Origin: Paraconexibacter algicola
GTDB lineage: Bacteria; Actinomycetota; Thermoleophilia; Solirubrobacterales; Solirubrobacteraceae
Direction: 5' to 3'
NCBI RefSeq assembly: GCF_003044185.1
Contig: NZ_PYYB01000001.1
Coordinates: 2,748,978 to 2,812,977 of the forward strand
DNA: 64,000 bases
A model generated the notes under the pieces. That model was not told the DNA's origin and made no database searches. It worked only from the letters and a program-made list of their open reading frames with translations. This document shows positions 31,914 through 43,557 of this stretch, piece by piece; the stretch's first letter is position 1; the number at the start of each line of letters is the position of its first letter. The position numbers were made by a program, and so were the translations under genes.

Positions 31914-33026
31914 TCAGTCCTCCAGCGTGATGCCGAGCTTGCCCGCGGCCTGCGAGACCTGGCCGGCGACCGCCTCCGCGCGCGTCTGCGCCTCGCCGCC
32001 GAGCGTCTCGGCGTCCTCGGCGGTGAACGTCCTGCCGGCCTGCTCCTCCTTGCGGAGCTTGGCGGCGAAGTCGCGCAGGTCGGTCAGCGCCCGCCCGGTC
32101 TGCTCGGCCTGCGCCGGGTCGACGGTGCCGATCGCCGGCTCGATGCTGTCGTAGACGAGGACGAGGCCGGAGAGGATGTCGGTGATGTCGGCCAGGCGCG
32201 ACGTCGCGACGAAGCCCTTCTCCGACGCGTCGTCGCCGGCGATGAAGCGCGAGTTCTTCCACGCCTCGAAGTACTCGCTCATCGTCGGCGTCATCACGAC
32301 GACGGCGGTGAACGCATCGGCGGGTGCGGGCGTCCACGCCTTCGCCGCGGCGTCGAGCTCCTTGGCGTTCTTCTCGAAGTCGCGTGCGGCGGCGACGTAG
32401 AAGTCGGCGTCGGGGAGCGCCTCGCCGAACTCGATCGTGCCGTCGCCGTCGAGGTCGGGCGTCACGTCCTTGGCGGCGAACCTCGGCTCGGTGCCGAACA
32501 GCGAGGACTCGAGCAGGAAGAAGAAGTTGCCGGGCTGCTTGTAGGTCCTGCCCGCGGGCGTCTCGATCGAGAACGGCACGGCGCTGGCGGGGTCGCTCGC
32601 GTCGCTGCCGGCGTCGAGGATGACGTCGTAGTCGGCGAGGACGGGCACGCCCGCGACGACGCCCTCGGCCTGCTCGTAGGCCGGGTTGGCCCGGCGGAAC
32701 GTCGCCTGCGCGTCGCGCAGCAGCGCGCGGACCTCGGCGCGCCGGGTGCGCAGCAGGCGGGCGTGGTCGAAGTCGACGGCGGCGGCGAGCGCGTGGTAGC
32801 GCTCGGCCTGGGTGCGCAGCGTGCCGGTCTCGCGCACGAGCTCGCGGGTGTGGTCGAGCAGGTAGGTCTTGACCGCGCCGAGGTCGGCGCCGGCGGCGGC
32901 ACCCGTGGTGGCCGGGCGTGCGGCGGTGTCGTCGCCGTCGTCGCCGCATCCGGCGGCGAGCAGGGCGGTGGCGACGAGGGCGCAGGCGAGGGTCGCGCGA
33001 CGGCGCGCGGGGCGGGGACGGCTCAT
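31914..33026 (-). CDS. EfeO/EfeM-like iron-uptake lipoprotein
   Basis: 370 residues. The signal has a lipobox (TALLAAGCGDD), so the mature protein is membrane-anchored outside. The rest is a helical domain of the imelysin/EfeO kind, beginning DLGAVKTYLLDHTRELVRETGTL. A well-conserved part reads QPGNFFFLLESSLFGTEPRF, and VTPDLDGDGTIEFGEALPDADF contains an EF-hand-like DLDGDGTIEFGE loop that may bind Ca(2+). I do not see the M75 HxxE motif with certainty. It lies in operon with the FTR1-type permease. GGAG about 10 nt before the ATG supports the start. Confidence 0.8.
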   Translation of the reverse strand: MSRPRPARRRATLACALVATALLAAGCGDDGDDTAARPATTGAAAGADLGAVKTYLLDHTRELVRETGTLRTQAERYHALAAAVDFDHARLLRTRRAEVRALLRDAQATFRRANPAYEQAEGVVAGVPVLADYDVILDAGSDASDPASAVPFSIETPAGRTYKQPGNFFFLLESSLFGTEPRFAAKDVTPDLDGDGTIEFGEALPDADFYVAAARDFEKNAKELDAAAKAWTPAPADAFTAVVVMTPTMSEYFEAWKNSRFIAGDDASEKGFVATSRLADITDILSGLVLVYDSIEPAIGTVDPAQAEQTGRALTDLRDFAAKLRKEEQAGRTFTAEDAETLGGEAQTRAEAVAGQVSQAAGKLGITLED

Positions 33027-33063
33027 GGTGCGATGACTCCGTGGGGGCTGATGTAGGGGCGGC

Positions 33064-33108
33064 CGCTTGCGCTGGGTAAGGGCCACCTGCCGTTGGTGGG
33101 CGCAAGCG
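33064..33108. promoter_or_regulatory. 45-bp stem-loop upstream of the iron-uptake genes
   Basis: Perfect 9-bp arms CGCTTGCGC and GCGCAAGCG enclose 27 nt that can form an inner CCACC/GGTGG stem. It lies 38-82 nt upstream of the lipoprotein start and after the stop of the GT-C-like gene on the same strand. It could be a terminator for the latter or a regulatory leader for iron uptake. It does not match an IdeR or DtxR box. Confidence 0.5.
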
Positions 33109-33145
33109 TACGGCATTCCGACCGTGGACGTCGGAGATGGCGCGT

Positions 33146-34252
33146 TCAGGTCAGCGGGCCGGCGGCGAGCAGCCACACGGAGCCCACCGCCGTCAGTGCG
33201 ACCAGCCCCCGGGTCGTCCGCGGCACCCGCCGCGCGGACCAGGCGGCCAGCGCCGCTGCGACGGGGAGCGCGGCGACCGGCTGCAGCACGCACGCCGCCA
33301 CCACGAGCAGCAGCAGCGTCACCGCGATCTCGACGTCGAGCTGCTCCGGCAGCGCCACCGCGAGCCGCTCGCGACGCGACCGCACGAGCAGCCCCGCCGC
33401 GACGAGCACGAGCGCGAGCACCGGGGCCCGCAGCAGCTCGCCCGCCTGCTCGAGGTCCCACACGCCGACCGGCGGGGCGCCCGCCGCCCGCGCCGCGTCG
33501 GGCACGGCGCCGCCGAACAGCCGGTCGTTCACCGCCACGAAGAACACGCCGCTGGTCAGCACGACCTCCAGCGCGGTGAACCCCACCAGCCCGCGGCTGC
33601 GCCGTCGCAGCCAGCGCGCGAGCGCGAGCGCCACGACGAGCGCCGGCAGCAGCAGCCCGATCGCCAGCCAGGGCAGCAGCGCCACGAGCGCCGCGCAGCC
33701 CGCCGTGGGCGCCAGCCGCGGACGGTCGCGGACCCGCAGGGCGAGCGCCACCGCCGCGATCAGCAGCAGCGCCGCGGGCGTCGCGGGCGCGACGGTCCCG
33801 GCGGCCAGCAACGCCGGCGGCGACAGCCCGACCGCCAGCGTCAGGCCGGTCGGCCACGGGTCGGGCACGAGCCGCCGCGCCACCCCGGCCGCGACGACGA
33901 ACGCGACCGCCAGCAGGGCCGCGAGCAGCAGCTCCGCGCCCAGCGCCCCGCCGAGCGCGTACGCGGGCGCGACGAGCGCCCCGAGCGCGATCCCGTACGG
34001 CTCGTGCAGGCGCCCGTTCGTCAGCGTGCCGGCGGGCTCCACCGGGCCGTCGGTGAACGCCCGCCACGCCCGCGCGCGGTACTCGTCGCGCAGGTCGACG
34101 TCGCCGTCGGAGACGATCGACTCCGCGACGAGCAGGACGTGCGCCTCGTCGTCGGTGCGCTCGTCGCGGCCGCCCGTGCTCAGGGCCAGGGTCGCCCCGT
34201 AGGCCCCGAGCAGGACGGCGAACAGCAGCAGCCGACGGCGCCAGCGGCCCAT
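33146..34252 (-). CDS. Polytopic membrane protein, GT-C-like N-terminus
   Basis: 368 residues, about ten hydrophobic segments. The first loop (GRDERTDDEAHVLLVAESIVSDGDVDLRDEY) carries an acidic motif like that of membrane GT-C glycosyltransferases, where an Asp/Glu in the first extracytoplasmic loop is catalytic. After the first third the protein is mostly Leu/Ala/Val helices. It could be a polyprenyl-phosphate-sugar-dependent transferase, but no further motif supports this. It precedes the EfeO-like gene by 119 bp on the same strand. The start is the ATG after which the first helix begins. Confidence 0.75.
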   Translation of the reverse strand: MGRWRRRLLLFAVLLGAYGATLALSTGGRDERTDDEAHVLLVAESIVSDGDVDLRDEYRARAWRAFTDGPVEPAGTLTNGRLHEPYGIALGALVAPAYALGGALGAELLLAALLAVAFVVAAGVARRLVPDPWPTGLTLAVGLSPPALLAAGTVAPATPAALLLIAAVALALRVRDRPRLAPTAGCAALVALLPWLAIGLLLPALVVALALARWLRRRSRGLVGFTALEVVLTSGVFFVAVNDRLFGGAVPDAARAAGAPPVGVWDLEQAGELLRAPVLALVLVAAGLLVRSRRERLAVALPEQLDVEIAVTLLLLVVAACVLQPVAALPVAAALAAWSARRVPRTTRGLVALTAVGSVWLLAAGPLT

Positions 34253-34262
34253 CGGCCCGCGC

Positions 34263-35708
<1,446 letters not shown>

Positions 35709-35766
35709 GCCGTCCAACCTACCCTGCGGGTGCCGCGGCGCCACATGGGCGTACCATCCCGCCTCT

Positions 35767-36951
35767 ATGCCCAAGACCGTCATCCTCGGCACCGCCCGCA
35801 CCCCCATCGGCAAGATGGGCGGCGGCCTGTCCACCCTCCGCGCTCCCGAGCTGGGCGCGGTCGCCATCTCCGCGGCCCTCGAGCGCGCGGACGTCGCTCC
35901 TGAGCAGGTCGACCACGTCGTGATGGGCCAGGTCCTGCAGGCCGGCGAGGGGCAGATCCCCTCGCGTCAGGCGCAGATCAAGGCCGGCATCCCCAAGGAG
36001 GTCTCCTCCGAGACGATCAACAAGGTCTGCGCCTCCTCCGTGCGCGCCGCGGTGATCCTCGACCAGGCGATCCGCGCCGGGGACGTCACGGTCGGCGTCG
36101 GCGGCGGCCAGGAGTCGATGAGCCAGGCCCCGTACCTGCTCCCCAACGCGCGCTTCGGCTACCGCATGGGCGACGCCAAGACCCTCGACGCGATGGTCCA
36201 CGACGGGCTCACCAACGCCTTCACCGGCAAGCAGATGTTCGTCGAGGCGACCGAGGTCGGCGACGAGATGGAGATCACCCGTCCCGACCTCGACCGCTGG
36301 GCGCTGCGCTCCCACGAGCTCGCGCTGCAGTCGATCGACGAGGGCAAGATGGCCGAGGAGATCGTCCCGGTCACCGTCAAGGGCCGCAAGGGCGACACGG
36401 TCGTCGACACCGACGAGGCGCCGCGCCGCGGCTCCACGCTCGAGTCGCTCGCCGGTCTGCCGGGCCTCGTCTCCAAGGAGGGCTCGCACACGGCCGGCAA
36501 CTCGCCGGGCGTCAACGACGGCGCGGGCGCCCTCGTGTTCGCCTCCGACGAGTGGGCGGCCGCGAACGGCAAGGAGGTCCTCGCCGAGATCGTCACGCAC
36601 GCGCAGTCGGCCAACGAGTTCCACATCCTCGGCACGACGCCCGCGACCGCGGCGCTCAAGGCGCTCGACCGGGCGGGCCTGCAGCCCTCGGACATCGACC
36701 TCTGGGAGATCAACGAGGCGTTCGCCTCGGTCGCCCTGCACTCCTCGCGGATGCTGAACCTCGACGAGGACCGCGTGAACGTCAACGGCGGCGCGGTGGC
36801 CCTCGGGCACCCGATCGGCGCGTCCGGCGCCCGCATCATCGGGGCGCTCGTGCTCGAGCTGCGCCGTCGCGGCGGCGGCCTGGGCTGCGCGGCGATCTGC
36901 TCCGGCGGCGGTCAGGGCGACGCGATCATCGTGCGGGTGCCGGCCGCCTGA
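35767..36951 (+). CDS. Acetyl-CoA C-acetyltransferase (thiolase)
   Basis: 394 residues. The nucleophile is Cys88 in NKVCASSVRAA, and the C-terminal catalytic elements are WEINEAFA, NGGAVALGHPIGASGARI and CSGGGQGDAI. It condenses two acetyl-CoA units or cleaves 3-ketoacyl-CoA. The covering loop is of the biosynthetic type, but direction cannot be fixed from sequence. It is followed by a HAD phosphatase whose ATG overlaps its stop by one base. A TACCAT hexamer (35753-35758) ends 8 nt before the ATG, so the transcript may be leaderless. Confidence 0.94.
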   Translation: MPKTVILGTARTPIGKMGGGLSTLRAPELGAVAISAALERADVAPEQVDHVVMGQVLQAGEGQIPSRQAQIKAGIPKEVSSETINKVCASSVRAAVILDQAIRAGDVTVGVGGGQESMSQAPYLLPNARFGYRMGDAKTLDAMVHDGLTNAFTGKQMFVEATEVGDEMEITRPDLDRWALRSHELALQSIDEGKMAEEIVPVTVKGRKGDTVVDTDEAPRRGSTLESLAGLPGLVSKEGSHTAGNSPGVNDGAGALVFASDEWAAANGKEVLAEIVTHAQSANEFHILGTTPATAALKALDRAGLQPSDIDLWEINEAFASVALHSSRMLNLDEDRVNVNGGAVALGHPIGASGARIIGALVLELRRRGGGLGCAAICSGGGQGDAIIVRVPAA

Positions 36952-37760
36952 TGACGAGCGGACCGGGGGAGGAGATCGCGGCGACGCCGGACGCCCGGCG
37001 TCCGGCCGCCTTCTTCGACCTCGACCGGACGCTGATGGCCGGGTCGTCCGGGCTCTTCTGGGCCCGGGCGGCCTACGAGACCGGCGTCATCGGCCGCCGG
37101 CAGCTCGCCTCCGACGGCTGGGCGAACGTCAAGTTCCGCCTCAACGGCTCCACCGACGCGGCGACCGACGAGGTCCGCGAGCGGGTCTGCCGCATGATCG
37201 AGGGGCACCACGAGAAGGAGTTCGCGCGGCTCGCGCCGCGCGTGCTCGCCGGGGTGCTGCCGCGGATCTACCCGCAGATGCTCGAGGTCGCCTACGGGCA
37301 CCAGGACGCGGGCCGGCAGGTCTACATCGCCACGGCCGCCTCGCAGGGCCTGGCCGAGCTGCTCGCCCAGGTGCTCGCGTTCGACGGCGGCCTGGGCTCC
37401 CGCTACGAGGTCGACGCCGACGGCGTCTACACCGGCCGCGAGGACGGCCCGTTCTCCTACCGCGAGGGCAAGGCCCAGCGGGTCCGCGAGCTGGCGGCCG
37501 CCGAGGGCATCGACCTCGCCGCGTCGTACGCGTACAGCGACTCGGAGAGCGATCTGCCGCTGCTGCGCGCGGTCGGCAACCCCGTCGCCGTCAACCCCGA
37601 CGTCCCGCTCGGCCGGATCGCCGAGCAGGAGGGCTGGGAGGTCCTGCGCTTCGAGCAGCTCGGCCGTCGGCTCAAGGCGTTCGGGGCGGTTGGCGCGGCC
37701 GCGCTCGTCGGGACCGCGGGCGCCACCGCGGCGCGCGGCCGCCGCGTGCCGCCGGCCTGA
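36951..37760 (+). CDS. HAD-superfamily subfamily IB hydrolase (SerB-like phosphatase)
   Basis: 269 residues. AAFFDLDRTLMAGSSG is HAD motif I, IATAASQGLAELLAQ motif II, and YAYSDSESDLPLLRAVGNPVAVNPD the motif III/IV region with SDSxSD. This is the group that includes SerB and the phosphatases fused to acyltransferases. The C-terminus ends in a hydrophobic segment (AFGAVGAAALVGTAGATAA), possibly a membrane anchor. Substrate unknown. Its ATG overlaps the thiolase stop by one base (TGATG), so it is co-translated. Confidence 0.88.
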   Translation: MTSGPGEEIAATPDARRPAAFFDLDRTLMAGSSGLFWARAAYETGVIGRRQLASDGWANVKFRLNGSTDAATDEVRERVCRMIEGHHEKEFARLAPRVLAGVLPRIYPQMLEVAYGHQDAGRQVYIATAASQGLAELLAQVLAFDGGLGSRYEVDADGVYTGREDGPFSYREGKAQRVRELAAAEGIDLAASYAYSDSESDLPLLRAVGNPVAVNPDVPLGRIAEQEGWEVLRFEQLGRRLKAFGAVGAAALVGTAGATAARGRRVPPA

Positions 37761-37824
37761 CCTGCACACGATCCGCACACGTGCGCGACACGACGCGCAC
37801 CTGCGGCGCCTAGCATCGTCGGCG

Positions 37825-38508
37825 ATGAGCGGCGCGACGATCGTGGTGATCGAGGACGAGGAGCAGATCGCGGACGCGGTCGCCGCCCGGCTGCGCGCCG
37901 AGGGGCACCGGGTCGAGGTCGCCCACAGCGGCCCGGCCGGGGTCGAGGCCTGCGCCGCGCACGCCCCGGACCTCGTCGTGCTGGACTGGATGCTGCCGGG
38001 CTTCGACGGCATCGAGGTCTGCCGCCGGATCCAGTCCGAGCGCCCGGTCGCGGTCCTCTTCCTCACCGCGCGCGACGCGGAGGCCGACCTGCTGGTGGGA
38101 CTGGGGGTCGGGGCCGACGACTACCTCACGAAGCCGTTCAGCATGCGCGAGCTGGTCGCGCGCGTCACCGCGGTGCTGCGTCGCAGCGCCCGGGCCGCCT
38201 CCACGCCGGACGGGCCGCTGCGCCTCGGCGCGGTGACCGTGGACCTCGACGGCCGGCGGGTGCTGCGCGACGACCGCGAGATCCACCTGACGCCGACCGA
38301 GTTCGACCTCCTGGCGACGCTCGCGCGCCGGCCGTCGCGCGCGTTCTCCCGCGAGGAGCTGCTGGCGGAGGTGTGGGACTGGCACGGCGCGGGCGGCACC
38401 ACCCGGACGGTCGACTCGCACGTCGCCGGCCTGCGCCGCAAGGTCGGCGCCGGGATCGTCCGCACGGTGCAGCGCCACGGCTACGCGCTCGGGGACGGCT
38501 CGACGTGA
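37825..38508 (+). CDS. OmpR/PhoB-family response regulator
   Basis: 227 residues. The receiver domain has EDEEQ acidic residues near the start, phosphoacceptor Asp54 in VLDWMLPGFDG, the TAR switch Thr in FLTARDAE and Lys in YLTKPFSMRELVARV. The winged-helix C-terminal domain reads LTPTEFDLLATLARRPSRAFSREELLAEVW and then TRTVDSHVAGLRRKVG. It is coupled to the histidine kinase by a 4-bp overlap. A TAGCAT hexamer (37811-37816) ends 8 nt before the ATG. Confidence 0.94.
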   Translation: MSGATIVVIEDEEQIADAVAARLRAEGHRVEVAHSGPAGVEACAAHAPDLVVLDWMLPGFDGIEVCRRIQSERPVAVLFLTARDAEADLLVGLGVGADDYLTKPFSMRELVARVTAVLRRSARAASTPDGPLRLGAVTVDLDGRRVLRDDREIHLTPTEFDLLATLARRPSRAFSREELLAEVWDWHGAGGTTRTVDSHVAGLRRKVGAGIVRTVQRHGYALGDGST

Positions 38509-39449
38509 GCCCGCTGGCCCGCATCGCCTCGCTGAAGCTGAAGCTCGGGCTCGTCATCGTCCTGGCGATCATCGTGACGCTGGCGACGATGGTGGTCGCC
38601 GCGAAGCTCGGCCTGCGGCTGCGCTGGGGCGCGCTCGCGGCGCTGGTCCTGTCGCTCGTCTCCGTCCAGCTCGTCGCCCGCGGGCTGACGTCGCCGCTGC
38701 GCGCGATGGCCCGCGCGGCGGAGGCGATGGCGCGCGGCGAGCACGGCCAGCGCGTGCCGGAGACCTCCCGCGACGAGGTCGGGCAGCTCGCGGCCGCCTT
38801 CAACGTCATGGCCGCCGAGCTCGAGACGCTGGACCGTGCCCGCCGCGACCTCGTGGCGGACGCCGCACACGAGCTGCGCACGCCCATCAGCGCCCTGCGC
38901 GCCGCGCTGGAGAACGCGGTCGACGGGGTCCAGCCCGCCGACCTCCCGGCGCTGCTCGCGCAGGTCGAGCGGCTCGGGCGGCTCGCCGACCAGCTGCTGG
39001 ACCTGTCCGCGCTCGAGGCCGGCGCGGTCGCGCTGCGCCGTCGGCCGTTCCCGGTGGGGGAGCTCGTGGCCGGCCGCGACGTCGCGCTGGAGGCGCCCGC
39101 CGACCTCCTGCTGCACGGCGACGCCGACCGGCTGCTGCAGGTCGTCGACAACCTGCTGGAGAACGCGGCCCGCCACGCGCCGGGCAGCCCGGTCGTGGTG
39201 CGGGCGCAGCCCGCGGGGGACGGGGTCCGTGTGGAGGTGGAGGACCGTGGCCCGGGGCTGCCGCCGGGGGACGCCGAGCGGCTCTTCGACCGCTTCGCGC
39301 GCGCCGACCGGTCGCGGACCGTCGCGGGCTCCGGGCTGGGCCTCGCGATCTCGCGCTCGATCGTCGAACTGCACGGCGGCGCGCTGCGCGCCGAGCCCGT
39401 CGCCCCGCACGGGTGCCGCATGGTGCTCGAGCTGCCCGGGGCGCGCTAG
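38505..39449 (+). CDS. Sensor histidine kinase, two transmembrane segments, HAMP domain
   Basis: 314 residues from the GTG. Two closely spaced hydrophobic segments (about residues 12-60) leave almost no extracytoplasmic sensor, so it may sense membrane state. A HAMP linker follows, then the HisKA H-box with His122 in DAAHELRTPISAL, N-box in LLENAARHAPG, G-boxes in EDRGPGLPP and GSGLGLAI. It autophosphorylates and transfers phosphate to the response regulator whose stop it overlaps (GTGA). The target genes are unknown; the adjacent DUF4173-like gene is a candidate. Confidence 0.92.
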   Translation: MSPLARIASLKLKLGLVIVLAIIVTLATMVVAAKLGLRLRWGALAALVLSLVSVQLVARGLTSPLRAMARAAEAMARGEHGQRVPETSRDEVGQLAAAFNVMAAELETLDRARRDLVADAAHELRTPISALRAALENAVDGVQPADLPALLAQVERLGRLADQLLDLSALEAGAVALRRRPFPVGELVAGRDVALEAPADLLLHGDADRLLQVVDNLLENAARHAPGSPVVVRAQPAGDGVRVEVEDRGPGLPPGDAERLFDRFARADRSRTVAGSGLGLAISRSIVELHGGALRAEPVAPHGCRMVLELPGAR

Positions 39450-39524
39450 CCCCGCCGGCGGCCGGTCGCGGCCGCCGCCCGTCCCGTCGTCCGTCGAACC
39501 CGACCCCTCCAGGGAGGTCCCCGC

Positions 39525-40850
39525 ATGTCCCGTCCCGTCCTGTGCCGCTCGCTCGCGGCCGCGCTGCTGGCCGCCGTCGCGGTCGCCCATCACCGCGTCG
39601 GCCTCGCGCTCGCCGTCGTGCTCCTGCTCGTGCTCGGCGCCGCGCTGGCGGCGGCGCCGCGGCGGTCCGTCGGCCTCGGCGCGATCGCGGCCCTGCTGGC
39701 GGTCCAGCCGGTCCTGCGCGACGCCGCGTGGGTGCTCGCCCTGACCGTCCCGGCGTTCGCGCTCGCCTGCGCCGCCATCGTGCGGCCGCCCGGCGGCTGG
39801 GCGGCCCTGCGCGCGCTGCCCGCGGTCCCGTTGCGGTGGGCGCGGGGCGGTGCGCTCGTCGCGGGCGCGCTGCGACGGGCGCTGCCGGACGGGTCGGGCG
39901 CGGCCGGGACGGTCGGGCCGCTGCTGCGCGGCGCCGCGCTCGCGGCCGCCCTGGTGGCCGCGTTCGGGACGCTGCTCGTCTCGGCCGACGGGGCGTTCGC
40001 GCAGCTCGCGGGTGGGCTCGCGGACGTCGAGGTCCGCACCGACGTGCTGGTCGCCCGGGCGGTGCTCGCGGTGGTCGTGCTCGCGACGTGCGGGGCGCTG
40101 GCGCACGCTGCCGCCCGCGGGACCGAGCACGGGCCGGCGCCGCGGGGCCCGGCACCCGGGCGGATCGAGCTGCGGGTCGCGCTGGGGGCGCTGACGCTGC
40201 TGTTCGCCCTGTTCGTCGCGGTCCAGTTGCGCGTGCTGTTCGGCGGCGCGGAGTACGTGCGGCGGACCACCGGGCTGGGCTACGGCGACTACGCCCGCCA
40301 GGGGGTCGTCCAGCTGCTGCTCGTGGCGGCGCTCACGCTCGCCGTCGTCGCGGTGGCGGCGCGCCGCCGCGATCCCGTCGTCCGGGCGCTGCTGGGCACG
40401 ATCTGCCTGCTCGTCCTCGTCGTCCTGGCCAGCGCGCTGCACCGGGTCGTCCTGGTCCAGGACGCGTACGGCCTCACGCGCGTGCGGCTCGCGGGCGGCG
40501 CGCTCGTCGTCTGGCTCGGGGCGCTCGTCGGCCTCGTGCTCGCCGCCGGGACCGGCCCCCGCGTCGCGCGGCACGCTCCCCGTGCGGCGCTGCTACTGAC
40601 GCTCGGGTCCGTCGCCGTGTTCTCGCTGGCGAACCCGGACGGGCGCATCGCGCAGCGCGCGGCCGACCGCGCCCGTGCGGGGGAGCCCGTCGACCTGCCC
40701 TTCCTGCAGTCCCTCAGCGCGGACGCGCTGCCGGCGCTGCGCACGCTGCCGGTCGGGCTGCGCGCGGCGGCGGTCGCGCCGCTCCAGGCCCGTCTGCGCC
40801 GCCCCGACGGGGCCGCGGGCTGGAACATTGCCCGGTGGCGCGCGCGGTGA
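39525..40850 (+). CDS. DUF4153/DUF4173-like polytopic membrane protein
   Basis: 441 residues with about ten or more hydrophobic segments. TGLGYGDYARQGVVQLLLVAALTL and VVLVQDAYGLTRVRLAGGALVVWLG match the pattern of DUF4153/DUF4173 membrane proteins ('Y..YAR.GF..L' and 'AYGLT..R'). The C-terminal stretch (NPDGRIAQRAADRARAGEPVDLPFLQSL) is polar and also typical. Function is unknown. CAGGGAGGTCCCCGC before the ATG gives a good Shine-Dalgarno sequence. It follows a two-component system and overlaps the next small gene by 4 bp. Confidence 0.82.
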   Translation: MSRPVLCRSLAAALLAAVAVAHHRVGLALAVVLLLVLGAALAAAPRRSVGLGAIAALLAVQPVLRDAAWVLALTVPAFALACAAIVRPPGGWAALRALPAVPLRWARGGALVAGALRRALPDGSGAAGTVGPLLRGAALAAALVAAFGTLLVSADGAFAQLAGGLADVEVRTDVLVARAVLAVVVLATCGALAHAAARGTEHGPAPRGPAPGRIELRVALGALTLLFALFVAVQLRVLFGGAEYVRRTTGLGYGDYARQGVVQLLLVAALTLAVVAVAARRRDPVVRALLGTICLLVLVVLASALHRVVLVQDAYGLTRVRLAGGALVVWLGALVGLVLAAGTGPRVARHAPRAALLLTLGSVAVFSLANPDGRIAQRAADRARAGEPVDLPFLQSLSADALPALRTLPVGLRAAAVAPLQARLRRPDGAAGWNIARWRAR

Positions 40851-41245
40851 GGGTCCTCCTGCCGGTGGGCCTCCTGCTCGGGGTGCTCAGCCGCCTCGAC
40901 GAGACGACGGCGACCGCGGTCCCGCTGAGCGACAACGCGACCTGGGTGGGGGCCGCCGTGCTGGCGGGGCTCCTGCTGCCGGCGGCCGGGGCGCGGGCCG
41001 GGGTGCTCGTCCTGACGGCCGCGAACGGCGCCTACTACGCGTGGATCGCCGCCACCGAGCCGGGGACGCCGCTGGGCGCCCCGCTGCACTGGCTGCTGCT
41101 GGGCGTGCTCACCGGCGCGGTCTTCGGGAGCGCCGGGGCGGTGGCCCGGCGGGCGGCGCCGCCCGCCCGCGCGCTGGCGCTCGCCGCCCCGCTGCTGGCC
41201 GTCGCCCTGGACCGCGCCGGGCTGCTCGCGGCGCTGCTGCCGTGA
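40847..41245 (+). CDS. Small membrane protein of unknown function
   Basis: 132 residues with four to five hydrophobic segments (first LLPVGLLLGVLSRLDE). It may belong to the DUF6518-type small actinobacterial membrane proteins, but I am not certain. Its GTG overlaps the stop of the preceding DUF4173-like gene in GTGA, which is the main evidence that it is a real gene and co-expressed with it. Confidence 0.7.
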   Translation: MRVLLPVGLLLGVLSRLDETTATAVPLSDNATWVGAAVLAGLLLPAAGARAGVLVLTAANGAYYAWIAATEPGTPLGAPLHWLLLGVLTGAVFGSAGAVARRAAPPARALALAAPLLAVALDRAGLLAALLP

Positions 41246-41263
41246 GCGCCTATCCTGCGGGCC

Positions 41264-41764
41264 GTGACCCTGCGGATCGATCCGATCGCCGAGGCGCGCC
41301 GCCACTGGGAGGCGCGCTGGGGGGCCGAGCCCGGCCGCGCGATGGCGGCGATCACCTCGATCGTCCGCGCCCAGCAGCTGCTGCTGGCGCGCTACGACGA
41401 GCTGCTGAAGCCGTTCGGGATCACGTTCGCCCGCTACGAGGCGCTGATGCTGCTGCTGTTCACGCGCAGCGGCGAGCTGCCGGTGGGGAAGATCGGCGAG
41501 CGGCTGCAGGTGCACCGCAGCTCGGTGACCAACGCGGTCGACAAGCTCGCAGGCGACGGGCTCGTGGAGCGCGTGCCGCACCCGACCGACGGGCGCACGA
41601 CGCTCATCCGGATCACCGACGCGGGCCGCGACGTGGCGACGCGGGCGACCGAGGTCCTCAACGCCGAGGACTTCGCGGTCGGGGCGCTGAGCGTCGAGGA
41701 GCGCGAGGCGCTCACGCGCGTGCTGACCACGCTGCGCGCGGACGCCGGCGACTTCGCCGCCTGA
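41264..41764 (+). CDS. MarR-family transcriptional regulator
   Basis: 166 residues. The winged helix is visible as LKPFGITFARYEALMLL, VGKIGERLQVHRSSVTNAVDKLAGDGLVERVPHPTDGRTTLIRITDAG, with the wing Arg in DGRTT. The N- and C-terminal helices form the dimer interface and a ligand pocket. A TATCCT hexamer (41251-41256) ends 7 nt before the GTG. It lies directly upstream of the mutase gene, whose promoter carries two similar palindromes; the small-subunit promoter carries a third. I infer that this protein binds GTGGACGTCCAC and responds to an acyl-CoA or acid. Confidence 0.92.
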   Translation: MTLRIDPIAEARRHWEARWGAEPGRAMAAITSIVRAQQLLLARYDELLKPFGITFARYEALMLLLFTRSGELPVGKIGERLQVHRSSVTNAVDKLAGDGLVERVPHPTDGRTTLIRITDAGRDVATRATEVLNAEDFAVGALSVEEREALTRVLTTLRADAGDFAA

Positions 41765-41779
41765 CCGGTCCCGCCGCGG

Positions 41780-41808
41780 TTGGTGGACGTCCACCTATCC
41801 GGTACCAT
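41780..41808 (+). promoter_or_regulatory. Mutase promoter with overlapping palindromic operator O1
   Basis: TTGGTG (41780-41785) and TACCAT (41803-41808) are spaced by 17 bp and resemble a sigma-70-type promoter. The perfect 14-bp palindrome GGTGGACGTCCACC occupies 41782-41795, covering the -35 and part of the spacer, so a bound repressor would block RNA polymerase. The expected transcript start is around 41815, giving a leader with a Shine-Dalgarno GGAG before the ATG at 41872. Confidence 0.7.
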
Positions 41809-41820
41809 TGAGGCCGTCGA

Positions 41821-41842
41821 GATAGGCGGACTTCCACCTATC
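41821..41842. promoter_or_regulatory. Second operator-like palindrome O2 downstream of the mutase promoter
   Basis: An imperfect palindrome begins GATAGGCGGA and ends TTCCACCTATC, with GATAGG/CCTATC arms. Its right half TCCACCTATC is identical to the right half and flank of O1 (GTCCACCTATC). It lies just after the predicted transcript start, where a bound regulator could loop with O1 or block clearance. Confidence 0.6.
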
Positions 41843-41871
41843 TCCCTGGAACCCGATCCCGGAGCCTCCTC

Positions 41872-43539
<1,668 letters not shown>

Positions 43540-43557
43540 CACCACCCAGGAGTCCAC

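Noticed and set aside
33064-33108. IdeR/DtxR iron box upstream of the iron-uptake genes
   Set aside because: The inverted repeat arms CGCTTGCGC/GCGCAAGCG do not match the TTAGGTTAGGCTAACCTAA-type consensus and are 27 nt apart.
41246-41871. Cobalamin riboswitch upstream of the B12-dependent mutase
   Set aside because: No B12-box (GCCACTG-type) or other conserved cobalamin element is present in the short gap; the region holds palindromic operators instead.
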